Below are positions 1 to 5,982 of a stretch of 5,983 bases of DNA, piece by piece (position 1 is the stretch's first letter; every line of letters begins with the position of its first letter). Below the pieces are notes generated by a model, which was not told the origin of the DNA, did not search any database, and saw only the letters and a program-made list of their open reading frames with translations. The position numbers were made by a program, and so were the translations under genes. Location of the stretch: the NCBI GenBank assembly GCA_022739095.1, contig JAIJEI010000130.1, forward strand, positions 1-5,983. The letters run 5' to 3'. The stretch is from Bifidobacterium sp. (GTDB taxonomy: Bacteria; Actinomycetota; Actinomycetes; Actinomycetales; Bifidobacteriaceae).

Positions 1-3000
1 TCGGCATGCTGCTTGACCAGTGCGTACACCAGCTTGGAGGTTTCGGCATCAAGCGACTTGAAGAGCAGTGCACCGGACTTGATGGCACCCGGGTTGACCT
101 TCTTCATATCGAGGTCAAGCACATAAGTGTTACCGCCAGAGAAGCCTGCACCGAAGTTGCGTCCGGTGGGGCCGAGCACCACAACAGTGCCGCCGGTCAT
201 GTACTCGCAGCCGTGGTCGCCCACGCCTTCCACAACGAACGTGGCACCACCGTTACGCACGGCGAATCGTTCGCCTGCGCGTCCGGCCACGAACATCTGG
301 CCGGAAGTGGCACCGAAACCGGTGACGTTGCCCGCGATGACGTTGCTGTGCTTGTCGAAGGTGACGTTATCTTCCGGGCCCACGATCATGCGACCGCCGG
401 ACAGGCCCTTGCCGGCGTAGTCGTTGACTTCACCGTAGATGCGCATGGTCTCGCCGCGCGGGATGAACGCGCCGATGGACTGGCCTCCGGAACCGTGCAG
501 GGTCATGTCGATGGTGTCGTCCGGCAGACCTTCCTCGCCGTAACGGCGGGTGATCTCGTAGCCGACCATGGTGCCGACCGTACGGTTGACGTTGCGAATC
601 GGCATTTCGATGCGCACGGGTTCCTTGTGTTCGAGGGCCGGCTGGGCAAGTTCGATGAGCTTGTTGTCCAGGGCCTTTTCAAGCTCGTGGTTCTGCTCGA
701 TGGTCTGGTGCAGGATGGTGCCGGGCACCGGGCCGGCCTGCTTGAGGACGTTGGACAGGTCGATGCCGTCGGACTTCCAGCGCTTGATAGCCTCGTTCTG
801 GTCCAGGCATTCGACGTGGCCGATGGCCTCTTCCAGCGTCTTGAAACCGAGCTGGGCGAGAATCTCGCGCACTTCCTCAGCGATGAACATGAAGAAGTTG
901 ACCACGTACTCGGGCTTGCCCTTAAAGCGGACGCGCAGCTCAGGATCCTGGGTGGCGATGCCCTGCGGGCAGGTGTTCTTCTGGCATGCGCGCATCATGA
1001 CGCAACCTTCCACGATCAGGGCTGCGGTAGCGAAGCCGAATTCCTCGGCACCAAGCAGGGCGGCGATGACCACGTCACGACCGGTCTTGAGCTCGCCGTC
1101 GCACTGGACGACGATGCGGGAGCGCAGGCCGTTCAGGATCAGCGTCTGCTGGGTTTCGGACAGGCCGATCTCCCACGGGGTGCCGGCGTGCTTGATGGCG
1201 TTGAGCGGGGCTGCGCCCGTACCGCCGTCATAGCCTGAGATGAGCACCACGTCGGCACGGCACTTGGCCACACCTGCGGCGATGGTGCCGACGCCGAACT
1301 CAGAGACGAGCTTGACGTGGATACGTGCCTTCGGGTTGGCCATCTTCGCATCGTTGATCAGCTGCTTCAGATCCTCGATGGAGTAGATGTCGTGGTGCGG
1401 CGGCGGGGAGATAAGCTCCACGCCCGGGGTGGCGTGACGGACCTTGGCGATCCACGGCGGGACCTTGGCTCCGGGCAGATGGCCACCCTCACCAGGCTTG
1501 GCGCCCTGGGCGAGCTTGATCTGCAAATCGGTGGCGTGCACGAGGTAATCGGAGGTCACGCCGAAGCGGGCGGACGCAATCTGCTTGATGCGGCTGTAGC
1601 GCTGCGGGTCGCTGATGCGGTCGTCGGACTCGCCGCCCTCACCGGAGTTGGAGCGTGCGCCAATCGAATTCATGGCGATGGCAAGCGTCTCGTGCGCTTC
1701 CTGTGAGATGGAACCGTAGCTCATGGCACCGGTGGAGAAGCGCTTGACGATCTCGGAGGCCGGCTCGACTTCGGAGATGTCGATTGGCTTGCGGTTGTTG
1801 TTGAACTTCATCAGGCCACGCAGGGTCATGAGTCGGTTCGACGTGTCGTTGATGTGGTGCGAATACTTCTTGAACATCTGGTAGTCGCCACGGTGGGTCG
1901 ACTGCTGAAGCAGGAAGATGGCCTCGGGATCGTTGAGGTGATCCTCTCCGGTACGACGCCACTTGTAGTCGCCGCCCGTACGCAGGTTGCGATGCGGGGA
2001 TGCGCTCCACTGGTTCGGGTAGGCCACGCGGTGGCGGATGGCCACTTCCTCGGCGATCTCGTCAAGGCCAACGCCGCCCACACGGGAGGTGGTGCCGGTG
2101 AAGTATTCGTCGATGACGTCCTGGCTCAGGCCCACGGCCTCGAACAGCTGCGCGCCACGGTAGCTCATGATGGTGGAGGCGCCCATCTTGGACATGATCT
2201 TGAGCACGCCGGTAGAGAGGGCCTTGGTGAGGTTCTTCACGGCGGTGTCCGCGTCGACCTTGAGGTAGCCGTTGCGGGCCAGATCCTCAACGGATTCGAA
2301 TGCCAGGTACGGGTTCACGCAGGCGGCACCATAGGCGATGAGGAGCGCGACATGGTGGATCTCGCGCACGTCACCGGCCTCGACGGCCATGGAAATCTGC
2401 GTACGGGTGTGGCGGCGCAGCAGGTGGTGCTGTACGGCGGAGGTCAGCAGCAGGGACGGGATCGGGCCCCACGTGTGGTTGGATTCACGGTCGGAAAGCA
2501 CGATGAAGTTCTTGCCGTTGGCGATGGCCTCGTCGATTTCGGCGAAGATCTCGTCAAGGCGCTCTTCGAGGGCCTTGCCGCCGCCGGCGACCTGGTAGAG
2601 GCCCTTGACCACGTACGGGCGGTAGTAGCCGCCGAGGATGCGGGCCTTGTCGAGGCGCTTGAGCTGGGCCATCTCATCAGAGTTGACCACGGGCAGCGGG
2701 ATGAGGATCTTCTTGGCGTGCAACTCGGAATCGGCCAGCAGGTTCGGCTCGGGGCCGATGGCGGATTCGAGCGAGGTGACGATCTCCTCACGCTCCCAAT
2801 CCAGCGGCGGGTTGGTGACCTGTGCGAACTTCTGGGTGAAGTAGTCGAACAGCATGCGGCTGCGGCTGGAGAGCACGGGCATGGGGGTATCGTTGCCCAT
2901 GGAACCGAGCGGTTCCTTGCCGGTGTTGGCCATCGGGGCGAGCAACAGCTTCAGATCCTCCTCGGTGTAGCCGAAGGCTCGCTGACGGCGCTGGACGGAC

Positions 3001-4376
3001 TGGCCGGAGTGGCTGACGTGCTCGCGGCGGGGCAGGTCGCTCATGTCGACGGAGTTGCCTTCCACCCACTTGCGGTACGGATGTTGGGTGGCGAGATTCT
3101 TCTTGACCTCTTCATCGGGAATGATACGGCCCTCGGCAGTATCGACCAGGAACATCTTGCCGGGCTCGAGACGGCCCTTGGACACGATGTGCTCCTGCGC
3201 GATCTCCGGCAGAACGCCGGCCTCGGAGGCCAGAACGATGTAGCCGTCATCGGTGAGCTGCCAGCGGCCGGGGCGGAAGCCGTTACGGTCAAGCAGTGCG
3301 CCGACCTGGGTGCCGTCGGTGAAGACGATGTCGGCCGGACCATCCCACGGCTCGATAAGCGTGTTGTTGTACTCGTAGAAAGCGCGCACGTCCGGGTCGA
3401 GATCCGGGTTCTTCTCCCAAGCCGGCGGCAGCATCATGCAGATGGCGTGCGGCAGGGAGCGGCCGGCGAGGTGCAGCAGTTCGAGGCATTCGTCGAAGGT
3501 GCCGGAATCGGAACCACCGGGGGTGGTGATGGGCAGCAGAGGCTTGAATTCGCCGAGCAGTTCGCTGCTCAGGCGGCCTTCACGGGCGGAGAGCCAGTTG
3601 CGGTTGCCCTGGATGGTGTTGATCTCGCCGTTGTGGGCCAGCAGGCGGAACGGCTGGGCCAGCGGCCAGCTCGGGAAGGTGTTGGTGGAGAAGCGGGAGT
3701 GGACGATGGCGATGGTGGCCTTCATGCGCTCGTCGTTCAGATCCTCGAAGAAGTGGGTGAGCTGCATGGTGGTGAGCATGCCCTTGTACGTGATGGTACG
3801 GGCGGACAGGGAGGCGAAGTAGACGCCCACCTCATGCTCGACGCGCTTACGGATGCGGAAGGTCTTGCGGTCCAGGCCCACGCCGCCCAGGGAGCCGTCC
3901 GGGGAAGCGACCACGAGGGTCTTGAAGCCAGGCATGGCGGCGAGGGCCTGCAGGCCGAGGCCGTCCGGGTTGGTGGGCACCACACGCCATGCGAGGACTT
4001 CGAGTCCTTCCTCGCGCACAATCTTGGCGATGGCCTGTTCCTGCTGACCGGAGGCTTCGATATCGCGGTCGAGGAAGGCGATGCCTGCGGCGTAGTGGCC
4101 GGCTTCGGGCAGCTCGGCGGGCACGGTGGCACGCATGAACTCATCCGGCATGCTCATCAGAATGCCGGCGCCGTCACCCGTGTTCTCCTCGGCACCCACG
4201 GCACCGCGGTGGTCGAGATTGACCAGCACCTCGATGGCGTCGGTGACGATTTTGCGTTCGGGGCGCTTGTTCAAAGTGGTGACCATACCCACACCACAGG
4301 CGTCATGCTCGTTGGCGGGATCATACATGCCGTCCGGAGCGTGGACCGTGAGATCGAGCGGGGCTTTGAATGTCAC
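1..4376 (-). CDS. gltB: Glutamate synthase large (alpha) subunit, C-terminus cut off by window edge
   Basis: Large subunit of glutamate synthase. It hydrolyses glutamine, channels the ammonia internally and, with electrons from GltD, converts 2-oxoglutarate to glutamate in the cytoplasm. Seen: a GTG start at 4376 preceded by an excellent ribosome binding site; a 26-residue leader before Cys27 (CGVG), the expected N-terminal nucleophile exposed by propeptide removal; HRGAVGAEENTGDGAGIL from residue 56; FSTNTFPSW after Arg228; and HNGEIN at 248-253. The central domain carries MGNDTP from 493. The FMN/synthase domain shows GAMSYGSIS near 884-891, SNSGEGGE at 909-916 and GYDGGTG at 1048-1054. The 3Fe-4S cysteines 1125, 1131 and 1136 have the family spacing CX5CX4C. 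The C-terminal beta-helix (GXGXG) domain starts near 1290. All 1458 visible codons were scanned and contain no stop or frameshift. By family length about 50-60 residues are missing. GltD is expected downstream, off the left edge (inference). Confidence 0.97.
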   Translation of the reverse strand, partial: MTFKAPLDLTVHAPDGMYDPANEHDACGVGMVTTLNKRPERKIVTDAIEVLVNLDHRGAVGAEENTGDGAGILMSMPDEFMRATVPAELPEAGHYAAGIAFLDRDIEASGQQEQAIAKIVREEGLEVLAWRVVPTNPDGLGLQALAAMPGFKTLVVASPDGSLGGVGLDRKTFRIRKRVEHEVGVYFASLSARTITYKGMLTTMQLTHFFEDLNDERMKATIAIVHSRFSTNTFPSWPLAQPFRLLAHNGEINTIQGNRNWLSAREGRLSSELLGEFKPLLPITTPGGSDSGTFDECLELLHLAGRSLPHAICMMLPPAWEKNPDLDPDVRAFYEYNNTLIEPWDGPADIVFTDGTQVGALLDRNGFRPGRWQLTDDGYIVLASEAGVLPEIAQEHIVSKGRLEPGKMFLVDTAEGRIIPDEEVKKNLATQHPYRKWVEGNSVDMSDLPRREHVSHSGQSVQRRQRAFGYTEEDLKLLLAPMANTGKEPLGSMGNDTPMPVLSSRSRMLFDYFTQKFAQVTNPPLDWEREEIVTSLESAIGPEPNLLADSELHAKKILIPLPVVNSDEMAQLKRLDKARILGGYYRPYVVKGLYQVAGGGKALEERLDEIFAEIDEAIANGKNFIVLSDRESNHTWGPIPSLLLTSAVQHHLLRRHTRTQISMAVEAGDVREIHHVALLIAYGAACVNPYLAFESVEDLARNGYLKVDADTAVKNLTKALSTGVLKIMSKMGASTIMSYRGAQLFEAVGLSQDVIDEYFTGTTSRVGGVGLDEIAEEVAIRHRVAYPNQWSASPHRNLRTGGDYKWRRTGEDHLNDPEAIFLLQQSTHRGDYQMFKKYSHHINDTSNRLMTLRGLMKFNNNRKPIDISEVEPASEIVKRFSTGAMSYGSISQEAHETLAIAMNSIGARSNSGEGGESDDRISDPQRYSRIKQIASARFGVTSDYLVHATDLQIKLAQGAKPGEGGHLPGAKVPPWIAKVRHATPGVELISPPPHHDIYSIEDLKQLINDAKMANPKARIHVKLVSEFGVGTIAAGVAKCRADVVLISGYDGGTGAAPLNAIKHAGTPWEIGLSETQQTLILNGLRSRIVVQCDGELKTGRDVVIAALLGAEEFGFATAALIVEGCVMMRACQKNTCPQGIATQDPELRVRFKGKPEYVVNFFMFIAEEVREILAQLGFKTLEEAIGHVECLDQNEAIKRWKSDGIDLSNVLKQAGPVPGTILHQTIEQNHELEKALDNKLIELAQPALEHKEPVRIEMPIRNVNRTVGTMVGYEITRRYGEEGLPDDTIDMTLHGSGGQSIGAFIPRGETMRIYGEVNDYAGKGLSGGRMIVGPEDNVTFDKHSNVIAGNVTGFGATSGQMFVAGRAGERFAVRNGGATFVVEGVGDHGCEYMTGGTVVVLGPTGRNFGAGFSGGNTYVLDLDMKKVNPGAIKSGALLFKSLDAETSKLVYALVKQHA

Positions 4377-4381
4377 CGAAA

Positions 4382-4388
4382 TCACCTC
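4382..4388 (-). promoter_or_regulatory. Ribosome binding site of gltB
   Basis: The minus strand reads GAGGTGA, fully complementary to the 3' end of 16S rRNA, followed by the five-base spacer TTTCG and then GTG. This fixes the GTG at 4376 as the start. An in-frame GTG three codons upstream lies inside the binding site itself and is therefore unlikely. The match is stronger than those of the two other genes in the window. Confidence 0.85.
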
Positions 4389-4399
4389 AATTGGTTGTG

Positions 4400-4420
4400 G
4401 ACACGTAAGGAAATCGTGTC
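4400..4420. repeat. 6-bp inverted repeat in the gltB leader region
   Basis: GACACG and CGTGTC arms flank a nine-base centre. On the gltB strand the repeat lies 24 bases before the start codon and 12 bases before the ribosome binding site. A third copy of the arm (CGTGTC on the plus strand) is at 4475-4480. It could be a weak mRNA hairpin or a protein-binding dyad. There is no T-run, so it is not a terminator. The arms are short enough to occur by chance. Confidence 0.3.
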
Positions 4421-4436
4421 TCTTCGTTCATTGCTG

Positions 4437-4464
4437 TTGACACAGTACCGTTTCTCCATGTTAT
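4437..4464 (+). promoter_or_regulatory. Possible rightward promoter antisense to the regulator gene
   Basis: A perfect -35 hexamer TTGACA at 4437-4442 is followed after 16 bases by TGTTAT at 4459-4464, four of six matches to the -10 consensus. It points toward the 3' end of the LacI-type gene, so a transcript would be antisense to it. No credible plus-strand gene follows, so this may be chance or the start of an antisense RNA. Confidence 0.2.
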
Positions 4465-4534
4465 TTACGTTTCGCGTGTCCATATTCCGAATCAGGCAAT
4501 CCGCAACGGTGACGGGCGGGACGCGGCCGGCCCT

Positions 4535-5581
4535 CTACAAAGTCGCGCCGCCGTCATACGCACGTTCGGAGGCGCGAAGACAGGGTTCGCCCTGCACCAC
4601 TTCGACCTGCGAGGGCGGCACGCCGCCACCGGTGCGTTTGGCTTGGATCTGCCCGAACAGCATGCGGAAGGATCGCTCCCCCATGTCCAGGAAATTCTGC
4701 GTGTAGCTGGTCAATGCTGGATTCCACATGGCACCGAAGTTGCGGTCGTCGAACCCCACGACGCTCACATCGTCGGGCACGTGGCGCCCGACCTCCCTCA
4801 GGCCTCGGATCACGGCCACGGCGACTTCGTCGTTGTCGGCGAAGATCGCGGTCACCTCGTCGCGTCGGCCCAGGACGCGACCGGCCTTGACCGACTCGTC
4901 CAGATCATCGTCGGGCACGATGATCGGATCAGGCACCGCGATGCCACGCTCCTCGAGCGCGTCGCGCCAGCCGTTGGTCCTGGTGTTGCCGGTCGGCCCC
5001 GCCGGCCGCCCCACGTGGAAGACGGTGCGATGCCCGAGATCCAGCAGGTGTATGGTCATCCAGCGCCCTCCGTCCCTTTCGGCGTTGATGATCTGGTAAT
5101 CGCCGTCTCCGAAACTACCGCCCACCACGACCATCGGCATGTCTTTGGGAATGTATTCGAGCGCGGCGATGCCGGCCCGATCGTATTCGTAGACGATCAC
5201 TCCGGCCGGCCTGATCGACAGGCCCATGCGCACGCGCGCCTCGACGGAGTCCATGTCGGATTCATCCAGGGAAACGATGTTCAGCAGGAACCGACGCCTT
5301 CGCGCGGCGGCCTCCACGCCATGATTCGTTTCGGATGTGGAGAAGGCGGACGGATTGGCGGCGAACACCACCACGGAATCCATCTCCCGGTTCGATAAGG
5401 CACGCGCCACGATGTTCGGTTCATAGCCCAACTGGCTGATGGCTTTGGCGATGCGCTCGCACTTGTCCTCGGCGACGTTGACGGTGCCGTTGAGATACCG
5501 GGAGACGGTCGGCGCCGAGACCCCGGCCAACCTGGCCACGTCCTTGATCACCGGTCTAGTGCGGCCCGTGCTTCTCGCCAT
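4535..5581 (-). CDS. LacI-family transcriptional repressor, ligand unknown
   Basis: Cytoplasmic DNA-binding repressor of 348 residues, a normal length for the LacI/GalR family. Residues 11-32 form the helix-turn-helix (IKDVARLAGVSAPTVSRYL), followed by the hinge helix near 56-65 (IVARALSNRE, with Leu62 as the likely minor-groove leucine). A periplasmic-binding-protein-like sugar domain fills the rest: Arg201 in RTNGWRDAL and Asp278 in VVGFDD match the ligand-contact Arg and Asp of LacI/PurR, and FADNDEVA is at 247-254. The start at 5581 was chosen because AGGAG lies eight bases upstream. ATGs at 5587 and 5623 are in frame, but the first is too close to that site and the second lacks a good one, so the 14 extra residues are probably untranslated. 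It is divergent from the small plus-strand gene at 5851 and probably controls it through the palindrome at 5772-5791 (inference). gltB follows on the same strand after 158 bp, with no evident functional link. The sugar cannot be told from the sequence. Confidence 0.95.
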   Translation of the reverse strand: MARSTGRTRPVIKDVARLAGVSAPTVSRYLNGTVNVAEDKCERIAKAISQLGYEPNIVARALSNREMDSVVVFAANPSAFSTSETNHGVEAAARRRRFLLNIVSLDESDMDSVEARVRMGLSIRPAGVIVYEYDRAGIAALEYIPKDMPMVVVGGSFGDGDYQIINAERDGGRWMTIHLLDLGHRTVFHVGRPAGPTGNTRTNGWRDALEERGIAVPDPIIVPDDDLDESVKAGRVLGRRDEVTAIFADNDEVAVAVIRGLREVGRHVPDDVSVVGFDDRNFGAMWNPALTSYTQNFLDMGERSFRMLFGQIQAKRTGGGVPPSQVEVVQGEPCLRASERAYDGGATL

Positions 5582-5589
5582 CCTCATCG

Positions 5590-5594
5590 CTCCT
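5590..5594 (-). promoter_or_regulatory. Ribosome binding site deciding the LacI-type regulator start
   Basis: AGGAG on the minus strand sits eight bases before the ATG at 5581, an ordinary spacing. For the in-frame ATG at 5587 the gap would be only two bases. The protein start this gives, MARSTGRTRPVIKDV, places the helix-turn-helix at residue 11, close to the usual position for LacI-family proteins. Confidence 0.75.
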
Positions 5595-5665
5595 GCCGTC
5601 GCCGCCGGCACGGACGCCGTCATGCACCCGCGTTCCGGTCACGAATCCCTAGTTTTCCGCGTTTC

Positions 5666-5671
5666 ATTGTA
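5666..5671 (-). promoter_or_regulatory. Candidate -10 box for the LacI-type regulator
   Basis: The minus strand reads TACAAT, five of six matches to the -10 consensus, about 85 bases before the start codon. No convincing -35 hexamer lies 16-18 bases upstream; that stretch is a GC-rich run. The call therefore rests on one hexamer in the right place. Confidence 0.3.
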
Positions 5672-5697
5672 GGTCATGGCGCAGAGGGCGCGCAGAT

Positions 5698-5716
5698 GCG
5701 TCGGATGCGCCGACGC
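5698..5716. repeat. GC-rich 7-bp inverted repeat between the divergent genes
   Basis: GCGTCGG and CCGACGC are perfect complements around the five-base centre ATGCG. It lies between the candidate promoters of the two divergent genes, upstream of both. It has no T-run on either side, so it is not an intrinsic terminator. It may be a second protein-binding dyad or simply a product of high GC content. Confidence 0.4.
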
Positions 5717-5746
5717 GCGGGAAACGCCGAGAGCGGAATTCTCCTC

Positions 5747-5775
5747 TTGCGTTTGTCATCGAACCGAGCTATTCT
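5747..5775 (+). promoter_or_regulatory. Putative promoter of the small plus-strand gene
   Basis: TTGCGT at 5747-5752 and TATTCT at 5770-5775 are separated by 17 bases, the optimal spacing for a housekeeping sigma factor. The matches to consensus are three and four of six. Transcription would start near 5782, giving a leader of about 69 bases. The -10 box overlaps the left end of the operator palindrome, so a bound repressor would cover both the -10 box and the start point. A closer match to the -35 consensus, TTGTCA at 5753-5758, has no -10 box at a workable distance. Confidence 0.5.
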
Positions 5776-5791
5776 GAAACCGGTTTCAGAA
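5772..5791. promoter_or_regulatory. LacI-family operator, perfect 20-bp palindrome
   Basis: TTCTGAAACCGGTTTCAGAA is a perfect palindrome over all 20 bases with a central CG. This is the hallmark of LacI-family operators (established knowledge: even-length dyads with a central CpG contacted by the hinge helices). It overlaps the -10 box and presumed start point of the plus-strand gene and lies about 190 bp from the start of the divergent LacI-type gene, the obvious candidate to bind it. Binding by that protein is inferred from position and motif type. No second good copy was seen in the window. Confidence 0.85.
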
Positions 5792-5814
5792 AGAAGCCGA
5801 TATACATATAACAA

Positions 5815-5834
5815 TCAAAGCCATAAGGCTTTGA
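5815..5834 (+). promoter_or_regulatory. 8-bp stem-loop in the 5' leader of the small gene
   Basis: TCAAAGCC and GGCTTTGA pair perfectly around the four-base loop ATAA. The hairpin ends 16 bases before the first ATG and seven bases before the ribosome binding site, inside the predicted leader. There is no U-run after it, so it is unlikely to terminate transcription. mRNA stabilisation or modulation of ribosome access are plausible roles (inference). Confidence 0.55.
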
Positions 5835-5841
5835 CCAGCGA

Positions 5842-5846
5842 AAGGA
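5842..5846 (+). promoter_or_regulatory. Ribosome binding site of the small plus-strand gene
   Basis: AAGGA is followed by an A-run and then two adjacent ATG codons. The gap is four bases to the ATG at 5851 and seven to the ATG at 5854, so the second ATG has the better spacing. The surrounding A-rich sequence would keep the site unstructured. Confidence 0.65.
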
Positions 5847-5850
5847 AAAA

Positions 5851-5982
5851 ATGATGTCCTTCAAGGATTCCATGATGCGCGGTCTCGCTATGTACGGCAT
5901 GAGCTCCACGACCCAGTACGGCCGCGCCAACGACACCATCCTCGCCGACCTGATCAACGAAGCCAACAAGAGCGCTCGCTGA
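5851..5982 (+). CDS. Small methionine-rich protein of 43 residues, function unknown
   Basis: I do not recognise this product. The frame is complete, ATG at 5851 to TGA at 5980-5982. The ATG at 5854 is an equally possible start and has better ribosome-site spacing, which would give 42 residues. Six of 43 residues are Met, all in the first 17 (positions 1, 2, 8, 9, 14, 17). There is no cysteine, no signal peptide and no obvious membrane segment. Residues 25-42 (RANDTILADLINEANKSA) look like an amphipathic helix, and net charge is about +1. Support for a real gene: 38 of 43 codons end in G or C, with only AAC, AAG, ATC and TAC used for Asn, Lys, Ile and Tyr, as in highly expressed genes of such genomes; plus a ribosome site, a plausible promoter and a LacI-type operator. 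It is probably sugar-induced through the divergent repressor (inference). It may be a stand-alone small protein or the first gene of an operon continuing past the window. Confidence 0.75.
   Translation: MMSFKDSMMRGLAMYGMSSTTQYGRANDTILADLINEANKSAR

Noticed and set aside
4455..4500. GlnR- or AmtR-like nitrogen-regulator site upstream of gltB
   Set aside because: The stretch GAAACGTAAATAAC on the minus strand has only a loose likeness to the GTnAC/GAAAC half-sites of actinobacterial GlnR, too weak to call.
4501..4534. GC-rich stretch after the LacI-type stop codon as an intrinsic terminator
   Set aside because: It contains the short self-complementary GGCCGGCC, but no extended stem with a following T-run on the minus strand.
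1854..4706. 950-codon open frame on the plus strand, together with plus-strand frames at 6-1238 and 1317-1706
   Set aside because: They are the in-register antisense of gltB, whose protein shows unmistakable family motifs over the same bases. Their His/Gly/Val/Asp-rich translations resemble no family, and the lack of stops is explained by gltB codon bias.
4643..5398. 251-codon plus-strand open frame
   Set aside because: It lies entirely opposite the LacI-type gene, whose protein is clearly recognisable. The translation has no recognisable domain and no good ribosome site.
5582..5623. N-terminal extension of the LacI-type protein from ATG 5623 (14 extra residues)
   Set aside because: The ribosome site AGGAG at 5590-5594 lies inside the extension and is correctly spaced for the ATG at 5581. 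The extension is Ala-rich and not typical of the family.
5651..5668. Second LacI-type operator near GTTTTCCGCGTTTCA
   Set aside because: It contains one GTTTCA half-site, but the other half is a direct-type TTTTCC and not its complement, so no dyad is present.
5769..5969. 66-codon minus-strand open frame opposite the small gene
   Set aside because: It covers the operator, the leader hairpin and the small gene. It has mixed codon use and no regulatory signals, whereas the plus-strand frame has optimal codons and a ribosome site.
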